From: Pogostemon cablin
Lineage: Eukaryota; Streptophyta; Magnoliopsida; Lamiales; Lamiaceae
Assembly: GCA_023678885.1 (NCBI GenBank)
Contig: JAHCLQ010000881.1
Span: 1 to 64,000 of the forward strand
Direction: 5' to 3'
DNA length: 64,000 bases
A model generated the notes under the pieces. That model searched no databases. It was not told where the DNA came from and saw only the letters and a list, made by a program, of their open reading frames with translations. Position numbers and translations under genes: made by a program. Below are positions 1 to 8,368 of this stretch, piece after piece. Within the stretch, counting starts at the first letter, position 1. Every line of letters begins with the position of its first letter.

Positions 1-2448
1 TTTTGTGACATTTGAAACAAGTAAATTGAAAATTGTCAAAATTCTTTTTAAAAGTTTTTCTTTTTGAAAATTTAGGCCTTTTGTAAAATTTTTCTTTGAA
101 ATCATTTTTATAATGTTTTTTAGGAAAATGCTTTGTTTTTAATCTTGAAGAAGGAGCTTGAATCTTTTGTAATCCAAAAGCTTCGCAGAATGAACCAATC
201 TCCTTACGGTATCTATTCTTTTCAGATCCATACTTAGATTGTATTTTTAATTCTGAACACAAAGCTAGTCCTTCTTTTTTGACAAAAGCAAATAATTGAC
301 CATATGTAATTGTTTCAAAAGGAATGTCACTTTGACCAGTAGCTTCCTTAAGCTTTTGATGAATTCTTTCACCGAAAAGTTTAGGAAGTCCAGCTATGAA
401 TCTTTCTTTCCAAAATGAAGCATTGCAATCATTTCTTTTTAATATATGAGTAAGGAAAACATCTTTGTACCATCTATAATCAGATAATGTAGGGCATCTG
501 ATATTAGATAATACAACTTGTGTTGAATCAAGTTCTTCTTTAGGATTACCAATGAAATACATGCCAATAGTAAGTATCAACATGTCACAAGCATCGTTTT
601 TGTTATTAATAGTTCCATCGGGTTCTTCAACCTCAATGGTATGTTGAAGAATATTTTGTTTGTCGGTGAGAGTAAGGGAGTTATCCCACCAGTTTTTTAG
701 CTGACCAGGGAATCCAGTAATAATAAGAGCGGCGGCGCTCTCTTCTTTTTGATTCTGGGCTTTATAAGCAACTCTAGCCATGCCCATTTCTTGAAGAGTA
801 TTAAGGATTTCATATTCTGATTTGCCATCTATGTTCCATTCATGGATAGATTGGCCATCGTATTTGGCATTGCTTTTGAAATGAGCTCTTTCTTCAAATA
901 GAATATCCGGAGGGGAATATCTATTATTATAAAAGGCTTTTGTTCCAGATTGAATGCGGATTTTATTAATCTCATTATTATCAGATTCTGATTCATACGA
1001 GATTTTTGATGAAATCTTTTTGTCTTTGTCCAAACAATTAATGTTTGAAACATGAGGAGTAGTGGCTTTTGAAGTATAAGAGGTCGAAGCTTCATTGTTT
1101 TGAGAGGATGAAGTTTCAACGAGCTTTTTTGAAATTCTATCAATAAGGCTAGAACTTGCAGGGAGTTGCAAATTCTTTTCAATATTAGTAGGAAGGTTTC
1201 TTGGAATAAAATGAGGAGTAGAAATACTATTTGGAAATTTGGAATCAAAGGGTTTTGAATCTATCTTTACCGATAGGCTATCCACCTGTTCTGCAATAGT
1301 ATGAAGAATTTGATTTGAAAAATTATTTTGTTCAATGACCTTTTTGTCATCCTTAGAAACATCTCCCTCTCCTGTTCGAAAAGGGGTAGCTGGGATTTTT
1401 CCTTTTTCTAAAGAAATCTTTATATTTTGTAAAGGAGGATGAACAGAGGAAACAGTAACACCATTGTCAAGTTCCCATTTTTTGTAAATTCTTTTTTGAA
1501 CATTAATCTGATTTAAAGAATGAACTTCATCAGAAATGTTACAAATATTGTTTATTTTGCAATAAGTGTCAAACCAATTCAAAAGAGAAATGTTTGACCT
1601 GTATTTGTTTTGAAGTTCTTCTTTCCAAATATCATTTAATTTTATTCGAAATTCTTTGTCAAATTTTAAAAACCAATCTTTTCTAATCGTTTCATCACTG
1701 AAATTCTTATAAAGATATTTGAAATTTGGAGTAAAGTTTTCAGAGAAAATCATTGAAATACAATTTTCCATTTGAAAATCAGTAGGAGAACTTGCAGTAG
1801 GGGAACCTTGGTTAACAGATTCTTGATAAGAAGGAATTGGGGTTTTGAAATTGACTTTGAAGTTTTGATAACCAGAGTTATCTGAAAAAGAGGCTCTGGA
1901 ATTGATTTCTTGAATCCTGATGTTGGGAACAACATCATTCTGTCTCATAGAGTTGAATCTGAGGAGTATTCTTCCTTCAGAGTCTTCTTCTATTTCGGAG
2001 ACTTCGTGTCTTTCAATTCCTCTTGGTATTTGAGGATTATTGATTATGAATTCATTAGGAATGGTTATTTCATTCCACTTGAGTCTTTTGGGGACAAAGT
2101 AATTGGATCTGTTTGCTTCTATTTGAAGCATAACAATTTCTTCTTTGGAAGTAGGATGCATAATGAATTTTGGATTGAGCTGTGAAGACATAACGCGAAA
2201 ATAAACACGATATATAACAGCAAAATTTATGCAAAGATTTTTGAATTCATTGCTCTGTAAATGAATATCAAGAATTAATGAATCTATTAATAAAGGATCA
2301 GTAATATCAATTGAAAAATCAGGAGCACAATTGAAATAAATAGGACCATTGCAAATATTTGTTTGAATCATAGCTAGTAAAGAAGATTTGTATCTTTTTA
2401 ACCTGTTGTCCCTTAAAGCAAGGTAAACAGGAGCATCAACGCCAATAT
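1..2448 (-). pseudogene. Copy 1 ORF1 remainder: movement protein C-part and coat protein, cut by window edge
   Basis: The frame aligns without indels to copy 3 at a constant offset of 11009 bases, from the movement-protein core down to the first zinc-knuckle cysteines at base 1. By eye it stays open to the window edge. It carries the coat-protein segment with the FWKERFIAGLPKLFGER motif and the lysine-rich stretch before the zinc knuckle. It is out of frame with its own start region (2436-2747) because of a 23-base net deletion near 2449-2465. Protease and RT would lie beyond the left edge and are not visible. Confidence 0.8.
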
Positions 2449-2747
2449 GAATATTTGACAAAATGAATATATCTATAATTCTTTTCCAAATATTTTTTGA
2501 TAGAAATATTTGACAAAAGATTTAAACTTTGAAATTCTTTTTGAATTGAAATAGTCTCTTCATGAGTTTTGACCGAAAAAGCAGTTTTGAAATCAAGGGG
2601 ACCATTATGATACATAGTTTCAATTTGTTGTTCAGGTATAGTCCAATTTGAATGATTATTATCCTGTATATGCAATTCATGCGATTGAATAATATTAGAG
2701 CTACTTGAATTGTGTTTCGAAAATAAATTTCTAAATCTTGATGCCAT
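2436..2747 (-). pseudogene. Copy 1 movement protein N-terminus, frameshifted
   Basis: It starts with the MASRFRN N-terminus shared by all copies, 301 bases after the primer-binding site. The first 95 residues match the other copies. A 40-base stretch coding for GLIQVAIKPLV is then replaced by 17 bases, shifting the frame to a stop seven residues later. The 30K core that should follow is preserved in the next feature but in another frame. Function if intact: cell-to-cell movement through plasmodesmata. Confidence 0.8.
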
Positions 2748-3048
2748 GAATAACTTGTCGTAACAACAATAAGTTTTAATTGTTTTGCTAAAAGTGTATG
2801 AATATTTCTTGTCAACAATAAGTAAGTATTTGCTTTGCTATAAATGCGGGAACACTACCGGGACCACCAATCCACTTAGGCTGACCAAAGGATTCATGCT
2901 TACCAACACACCTTCTAGTGTAGCAAATAATACTTATGAATCCAGAAAATATTCAGAACCTTAGTTCAACAATTAATACTTATGAAATTATCACAAGTAT
3001 TCAGTAATCAAAATTTTTGAAATTTTCTTTTCGTATCACAACCAAACA
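2748..3048 (-). other. Copy 1 leader between primer-binding site and ORF1
   Basis: A 301-base leader of the same length in copies 1, 3, 4, 9, 12 and 13. It has no convincing AUG-started coding frame. A 98-codon frame overlapping the movement-protein start has only a TTG start and is treated as a shadow. Confidence 0.6.
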
Positions 3049-3061
3049 GGCTCTGATACCA
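3049..3061 (-). promoter_or_regulatory. Primer-binding site, initiator tRNA-Met type (copy 1)
   Basis: The minus strand reads TGGTATCAGAGCC, complementary to the 3' end of plant initiator tRNA-Met, the usual minus-strand primer of plant pararetroviruses. Confidence 0.85.
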
Positions 3062-3355
3062 TTTGGGGATGGATCGGTTTGAACAGGATAATTGTATGCA
3101 TGAATATGGACATGGTATGAATTATCAGAGTATGAAAGTAAATATCAATTTGAAACTAATAAAACTTTGAGTAAAACTTACTTTGAATTAATGGAGATAT
3201 GAATTACAAGGATTGAATACAGGGATTTGAAAGGGATATGAGAGGTTTTTTCGAGTATTGGAATACAAGGTTTGAATTCTAGGTAAATTGTTTGATCTAA
3301 ATATTCTCGCTCAATTCTATGATGTATTTTATGATGATTTACAATGAAATAAACT

Positions 3356-3368
3356 GACTTATTTATAG
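3356..3368 (-). promoter_or_regulatory. TATA box, copy 2 promoter
   Basis: CTATAAATAAGTC on the minus strand, identical in every promoter copy of the cluster. Transcription would run toward copy 1. Confidence 0.65.
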
Positions 3369-3771
3369 TCAGAGTCTTCCTTTGAATCTGCATTTGAATT
3401 TGAATTTGATCTGCATTTGATCACAGGCTGAGTGCGGTTGTTGAAATGTCTCTATTAGTTGTTGGAATAGTGACTGCTACAGTGATGTGTCGGCTGCTAC
3501 AGTGATGTGAACAGTGACTTCGACTGCTACAGTGATATGAATAGTGACCTTTGCTACAGTGCTTGGCTGCTTGCTTTTTTGAATAGTGAATGGCTGTTTT
3601 TGATTGATTCGTCCATCTTTTGACAAAGTGGAAGACATCTTTTGAATTTGGTACCTGCTTTTGAATAAAATGACCAAAGTAGTTGGTCTGTTTTATCAAA
3701 ATTATTGAGTACTCGTTTCACCGAGAAACTTCTGACTCAAAAATTTAATAAATCTTTCTGATGAGAGGAAT

Positions 3772-4015
3772 TTTGAATTTTTCTTCTTTTCCTTTTGTTT
3801 TTCTCTTTTTTCTTTTTCTCTTTTTTCTTTTCTTTTGAATTTTTCTTTTTCTTTTCTTTCTTTTTCTTTTTCTCCTTTTTTATTTTCTTTTGAATTTTTC
3901 TTTTTCTTTTCTTTCTTTTTCTTTTCTTTTGAATTTTTCTTTTTCTTTTCTTTCTTTTTCTTTTCTTTTGAATTTTTCTTTTTCTTTTCTTTCTTTTTCT
4001 TTTCTTTTGAATTTT
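3772..4015 (-). repeat. Purine-rich 39-bp minisatellite, copy 2
   Basis: On the minus strand, nearly pure A/G with an AATTC interruption about every 39 bases and roughly four to five units. It lies immediately after ORF2. It may serve as a plus-strand priming tract. Its lysine/arginine-rich translations are not considered genes. Confidence 0.75.
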
Positions 4016-4025
4016 CAGAAGATAG

Positions 4026-4892
4026 TCACAAGTCAAATGGGTCTTGACCACAAGGACCACCAAAAGGATCGAATTCTGATTTTGAGCTTTCTGATGAAAT
4101 ATCTTCAGCTTCAGAATTCATCTTTTTGAATTTACAGAATTGAAGATATTCTTTGAATGTTTCTGGGTCTTTCTCCATCATTTGAAATACTTCAATCTGT
4201 TCTTTAGAGAGGGAACAGACATTAGCGTCTTTTTTCTTTTTATTCTTGCTGGTTGATGAATCATTGCTGGCTGATTTCTCCCATTGAGGTTTTTCACCAG
4301 TGGCAATAAAAGTTTTGACAACTTGAAGGTTGCAATATTTTGTAGAGTAATTTGTCCACCATTTAACTTTGAATTCTCTAACAATAGAGAGGGGATTTGG
4401 AAGCGGGAAAAATTGTTTTTCATTGAATGGAAAGGTCCATTCATCAGATTTGAAAACTCTTTTGATAATACATTTTGAATACGAAATACGATCTGGATTT
4501 GTAGGGTCAGAAGTATGAACCAATTCAATAGATCCAGAGTCGACAAGAATGAATTCATAAAAATTTTGAGTCTTTAAAGGATTGTCAGGATACCATTGAC
4601 ATCCCTTAGGAAAATACTTTGAATTAATACCCTTTAAAGTAACTAGATCTGGAGCATTATGATATCTAGTGAGGGTTATGTTTTGAGTATTGCGTTTGGT
4701 AATATAGGTTTTTGATGGTGAGTTTCTGGAGGTACTTGAACTGGGTATTTGAGTAGGAGTTGTGGGTGCTTTAACAGCTTGAGAATGAGAAGGAGAAGGT
4801 AAACTTGGAAAATCAGAAAGGGCTTGAAATTGGTTAACATTAACCAAGGATTTTGAATAGTTTTGAGAAGTTTGGGGTCTGAATTTGCTCAT
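4026..4892 (-). CDS. ORF2-B, 288 codons, fused in frame to the end of ORF1 in copy 2
   Basis: It begins MSKFRPQTSQ and ends QDPFDL. The first 40 residues and the acidic tail resemble ORF2-A of the other copies (YSK-L, LS-D/E-FPS, PSHSQ, DPFDL). The middle differs: residues about 80-190 include the words KYFPKGCQWYPDN, FYEFILVDSGSIEL and SYSKCIIKRVF, followed by a basic KNKKKK patch (216-221) and an acidic Ser/Glu tail. I do not recognise a catalytic site. Related frames may exist in other plant pararetroviruses, but the function is unknown. It is the only copy of this type in the window. Confidence 0.65.
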   Translation of the reverse strand: MSKFRPQTSQNYSKSLVNVNQFQALSDFPSLPSPSHSQAVKAPTTPTQIPSSSTSRNSPSKTYITKRNTQNITLTRYHNAPDLVTLKGINSKYFPKGCQWYPDNPLKTQNFYEFILVDSGSIELVHTSDPTNPDRISYSKCIIKRVFKSDEWTFPFNEKQFFPLPNPLSIVREFKVKWWTNYSTKYCNLQVVKTFIATGEKPQWEKSASNDSSTSKNKKKKDANVCSLSKEQIEVFQMMEKDPETFKEYLQFCKFKKMNSEAEDISSESSKSEFDPFGGPCGQDPFDL

Positions 4893-6860
4893 GGTTTTCT
4901 GTAGGATAAATTCTCGAGTTAGGATAACAGGTAAGGGTAATGAATCATCATCTCCTTTGATGTCCTTTATATAGACATGAAATAGTATTTTTGAAAATTT
5001 TTCTTTTATGCAATAAATAATTTGCTTTATGAATGTATGAGATGCATGATTAGTTTGAATTCTTTGTATAAGAATACTACTATACCTGCTATTAAAGTCA
5101 TAGGACCTTGAAGCCTTAGGTATAGGTATTTTTAAACAAAAAATTGAATTATCCTGAACTTTTATCTTTTTAATGAGATTAGTATGAATATCAGACTCAA
5201 TGTAAATAATAAAGGGGTCAGAATAAAGGAATATGAAAATATTTTTGTATTTGTCTTCTTCTCTGATCTGTATCTGCCAAAAGTCAGATTTAAGATCGAA
5301 TTTTGAAAAAATGCATGCTTTATGCAATCTTTTGATCAGATCTCTTTTATAGGGAATAAAATATCTATTCCATTTTATAATAATGGAAAGAAGGGATTTG
5401 ATTTCATCTTTGCAGATGTTGAGAAGACCATGATTCATTTGAATAGGTCTTGCTTTTGTTATTATAGATTTTTCATTGAAACCAGTAATATAAGGTAAAG
5501 AAATAATATGCTTTTTTCTTTCCCAGAAAGCATTGGGAAGATCAGAGCATACTTCTTTTTTCAAAACATTTTCGAAATCTAAAATTTTGTTTTGAATATC
5601 CTTTTTAAGAAGTTCATGAAAGTAAGAAACTTCTTCTTTGAGAAAATCTATATGAGATTTTTTGAATTCAATAGCATTAATATGAGAAATATAGTAATTT
5701 TGAAGAAGAGATACTTCTCTTTCTTTAATAGGATTAACAAATTTGAAATGAATATCTTTTCCCATGATATTGGTAGTAATACCAGTACCATCAACTTTGA
5801 AAGGATAAATAATAGTCAAGAAGGGGTTACCCAAAATAATGTCTTGACTTAAATTTTTGACAAGTATGAAATTGGTTTTGAAACAATAACCATCATTGCA
5901 AATGAAAGCTTTTGAAAGATTGTATTTAATATGAAGAGGAGTAGCATTAGCTGCCACAAGCCTTTTATTTGTTTTTTCATAATAAATTGAAGGAATAAGA
6001 CCTTCTCTTATGCAATTCTGATCAGCTCCACTATCTATAAGACAGGAAGCACTGATCTGAAAGTCATCAATAATTAAATTTATAATTGAATACCATTTTT
6101 GAAAAGCTATGTGTTCGATACTTTGAATAGCTTCATTGTCTGAAGTACTCAATGTAGTATCTATCACTTGGTTTTTTGAAGAGCTTTCAGGAATATCAAA
6201 AGTAGTTTTGAAAATAGATAATTTGGTTTCTAAATCCAAATCTTTGGAATGAAGATTATTAATCTCAGAATAGAGGTTTTGAATTTCAGCTTTCAGAGTA
6301 TTAATCTCTCGCTGAAGATCATTAATAGTAATATCTGTTGTGATTAAAGAAGAGGTAGGAGCTTTGTTGAAGAGTTTTGAAATACTTAATGGTTCAATGA
6401 TAACAGGAGGTTTTTCTTTATTAGGAGGATGATTGTTAAGAACAATATTCCTTAATCTAAGAAGATATTTCTGTTTTTCTTCTAGATCAGGAACTTTATT
6501 AATAAGATCGAACAAGAGTTCTTGTTCAGTATTGTCTTTTGAAATGACATTAATATTTAATGGACAGAATCCTTGACAAGAGGACTTGTCTATTTCAGAT
6601 TCTGAGCTTGTGAAAACTTCTTCTAAATCAGAACTTGAATTAGAATCATTTGAATATTCATTTTGAGAATTACCATCAGAAATTAATAATGAAGAAATCT
6701 TGTCTCTCAGGATTTCATCATGATGAAATATCTCATTAATCTTCTTTTGTAAAGAGCATTCATTTGGGGATGGATCGGCACGAACAGGATAATTGTATGC
6801 ATGAATATGGACATGGTATGAATTATCAGAGTATGAATGTAAATAACAAATTGAAAACAA
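4026..6860 (-). CDS. Copy 2 (lineage B): 944-codon chimeric open frame, leader/coat-tail/protease/deleted RT/ORF2-B
   Basis: Residues 1-32 come from translated leader sequence, joined by a deletion to the coat protein just inside the zinc knuckle, so only its last cysteine remains. Next come an acidic serine-rich stretch (about 60-100), a predicted coiled coil (about 178-225), and a retropepsin with D-S-G at 276-278. The RT has lost two blocks in frame, including the YIDD site, and the RNase H core aspartate region is also missing. The frame then continues through EFILQKTM into ORF2-B (residues 657-944). The primer-binding site, movement protein and most of the coat protein are absent. It is uninterrupted but cannot encode an active polymerase. 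Whether it is translated is unknown. Confidence 0.75.
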   Translation of the reverse strand: MFSICYLHSYSDNSYHVHIHAYNYPVRADPSPNECSLQKKINEIFHHDEILRDKISSLLISDGNSQNEYSNDSNSSSDLEEVFTSSESEIDKSSCQGFCPLNINVISKDNTEQELLFDLINKVPDLEEKQKYLLRLRNIVLNNHPPNKEKPPVIIEPLSISKLFNKAPTSSLITTDITINDLQREINTLKAEIQNLYSEINNLHSKDLDLETKLSIFKTTFDIPESSSKNQVIDTTLSTSDNEAIQSIEHIAFQKWYSIINLIIDDFQISASCLIDSGADQNCIREGLIPSIYYEKTNKRLVAANATPLHIKYNLSKAFICNDGYCFKTNFILVKNLSQDIILGNPFLTIIYPFKVDGTGITTNIMGKDIHFKFVNPIKEREVSLLQNYYISHINAIEFKKSHIDFLKEEVSYFHELLKKDIQNKILDFENVLKKEVCSDLPNAFWERKKHIISLPYITGFNEKSIITKARPIQMNHGLLNICKDEIKSLLSIIIKWNRYFIPYKRDLIKRLHKACIFSKFDLKSDFWQIQIREEDKYKNIFIFLYSDPFIIYIESDIHTNLIKKIKVQDNSIFCLKIPIPKASRSYDFNSRYSSILIQRIQTNHASHTFIKQIIYCIKEKFSKILFHVYIKDIKGDDDSLPLPVILTREFILQKTMSKFRPQTSQNYSKSLVNVNQFQALSDFPSLPSPSHSQAVKAPTTPTQIPSSSTSRNSPSKTYITKRNTQNITLTRYHNAPDLVTLKGINSKYFPKGCQWYPDNPLKTQNFYEFILVDSGSIELVHTSDPTNPDRISYSKCIIKRVFKSDEWTFPFNEKQFFPLPNPLSIVREFKVKWWTNYSTKYCNLQVVKTFIATGEKPQWEKSASNDSSTSKNKKKKDANVCSLSKEQIEVFQMMEKDPETFKEYLQFCKFKKMNSEAEDISSESSKSEFDPFGGPCGQDPFDL

Positions 6861-7080
6861 TGAAACTTTGAGTAAAACTTACTTTGAATTAATGGAGATA
6901 TGAATTATAAGGATTGAATACAGAAATTTGAAAGGGATACGAGGGTTTTTTAGAATGTTGGAATACAAGGATTGAATTCTAAGCTTGGAATTTGTTTGAT
7001 CTAAAGTTTTCTTTCTAAAATTGTATGATCTAAAATTTTTGCTCTAAATTTTTCTGTGTGTTCTTTGTTTGATGTCCACT

Positions 7081-7093
7081 GACTTATTTATAG
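7081..7093 (-). promoter_or_regulatory. TATA box, copy 3 promoter
   Basis: CTATAAATAAGTC on the minus strand. It could drive RNA through the copy 2 chimeric frame. Confidence 0.65.
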
Positions 7094-7423
7094 TCAGAGT
7101 CTTCTCTTGAATCTGCATTTGAATTTGAATTTGATCTGCATTTGATCACAGGCTGAGTGCGGTTGTTGAAATGTCTCTATCCATTGTTGGAATAGTGACT
7201 GCTACAGTGATGTGTCGGCTGCTACAGTGATGTGAACAGTGACTTCGACTGCTACAGTGAATGGCTGCTTTTGAATGATTCGTCAGCTTTTGAATTTTGG
7301 TACCTGCTTTTGAATAAAATGACCAAAGTAGTTGGTCTGTTTTATCAAAATTATTGAGTACTCGTTTCACCGAGAAACTTCTGACTCAAAATTTTAATAA
7401 ATCTATCTGATGAGAGGAATTTT

Positions 7424-7624
7424 GAATTTTTCTTTTTCTCTATTTGTTTTTCTCTCTTTTTCTTTTCTTTTGAATTTTTTCTTTTCTTTTCTTTCTCTTT
7501 TGAATTTTTTCTTTTCTTTTCTTTCTTTTTCCTTTCTTTTGAATTTTTCTTTTTCTTTTCTTTCTTTTTCTTTTCTTTTGAATTTTTCTTTTTTCTTTTC
7601 TTTCTTTTTCTTTTCTTTTGAATT
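7424..7624 (-). repeat. Purine tract, copy 3
   Basis: A/G-rich on the minus strand with AATTC interruptions. Its sequence appears identical to the copy 9 tract (35527-35730), which links these two copies. Confidence 0.75.
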
Positions 7625-7636
7625 TTCAGAAGATAG

Positions 7637-8368
7637 TCACAGATCAAATGGGTCTTGATCACATTCTGATTCTTCTGATGAACTTTCTTCTGAATTGTTG
7701 CTGCTTGGAGACCACCACCATGTAAAATAGTAGGGTTTGCAAATTTCTTTTGGACTTTGATTAGATCTTCTTTTCCATTGAAGATGTCCAGGAATTCTTC
7801 CCTGAATTTCTGTAAAACTTTGAATTTCTGCTATATTCCTTGAAACATCTTTTGACGATAAAATTGTCTCTTGGCGTAAATCTTCTAGGTATTCTTCATG
7901 AGAATGTTTGCTTCTGGCTAATGTTCTTTCTCATGACCTATGATAATTATTTTGAAATCTTTCATTTGCTACGTGTTCCTTTTCGGCCATCTGCCTATAC
8001 AAAATATTGTAATATTGTTGTATAGAACTATTCTTTTTATCATAGTATTTTGGCCAAAAAGTGCTATTACTCCAATTTTGAATATGGTAAAAAGTACCAT
8101 CATCAGCTTGAATAAGAGTTCTATTTTGATGGTTGGGTTTGGAATATATACTAGAATCAAACTCTAGTATTGCAGGTGATTTGGGAATGGTTTTATCAAA
8201 AGGTTTGGTATAACAAGGGTTTGAATGTAAACACTTAGGAGTCTTATGGTTACACATCTGAGAAAATGAAGGTTTAGTAGTACTAGGGAATTCTGAAAGG
8301 ATTGGAAAGTTTGTATACCCTAAGGGCTTTGAATAAGTTTGAGAGGCTTGAAACTTGGATTCACTCAT
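7637..8368 (-). pseudogene. Copy 3 ORF2-A, one internal UGA
   Basis: The start ATG overlaps the ORF1 stop (ATGA, 8365-8368). The frame is 244 codons long, the same as the intact copy at 14997-15728. It stops after 145 residues at 7931-7933, where a tryptophan codon TGG has become TGA; the remaining frame continues to DQDPFDL. Copy 13 carries the same change. The function of ORF2-A is unknown: it has an aromatic cluster (YYFTWWW) and an acidic serine/glutamate tail. Confidence 0.75.

Larger units (their letters stand above)
3062..4025 (-). promoter_or_regulatory. Copy 2 intergenic region: purine tract, promoter, leader
   Basis: Reading from the ORF2 stop on the minus strand: a purine tract; a conserved block containing the palindrome GAGTACTC; four ACTGTAGCA-type elements between about 3475 and 3561; repeated ATTCAAATGCAGAT words; a TATA box at 3356-3368; and a leader running to the copy 1 primer-binding site. 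This is the expected position of the pregenomic RNA promoter. Confidence 0.7.
6773..7636 (-). promoter_or_regulatory. Copy 3 intergenic region and leader
   Basis: It holds a purine tract (7424-7624), three ACTGTAGCA-type elements (about 7200-7260), the TATA box at 7081-7093, and a leader that is joined at about 6768-6775 to coat-protein sequence of copy 2 through a short AATG homology. The part below 6860 is read as the N-terminus of the 944-codon frame. Confidence 0.7.

Noticed and set aside
3735..4063. Lysine/arginine-rich frames over the purine tracts, and phenylalanine-rich frames on the opposite strand
   Set aside because: Products of the 39-base purine repeat. No ATG start was found and repeat number varies between copies. 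A frameshift extension of ORF2 is possible but unsupported.
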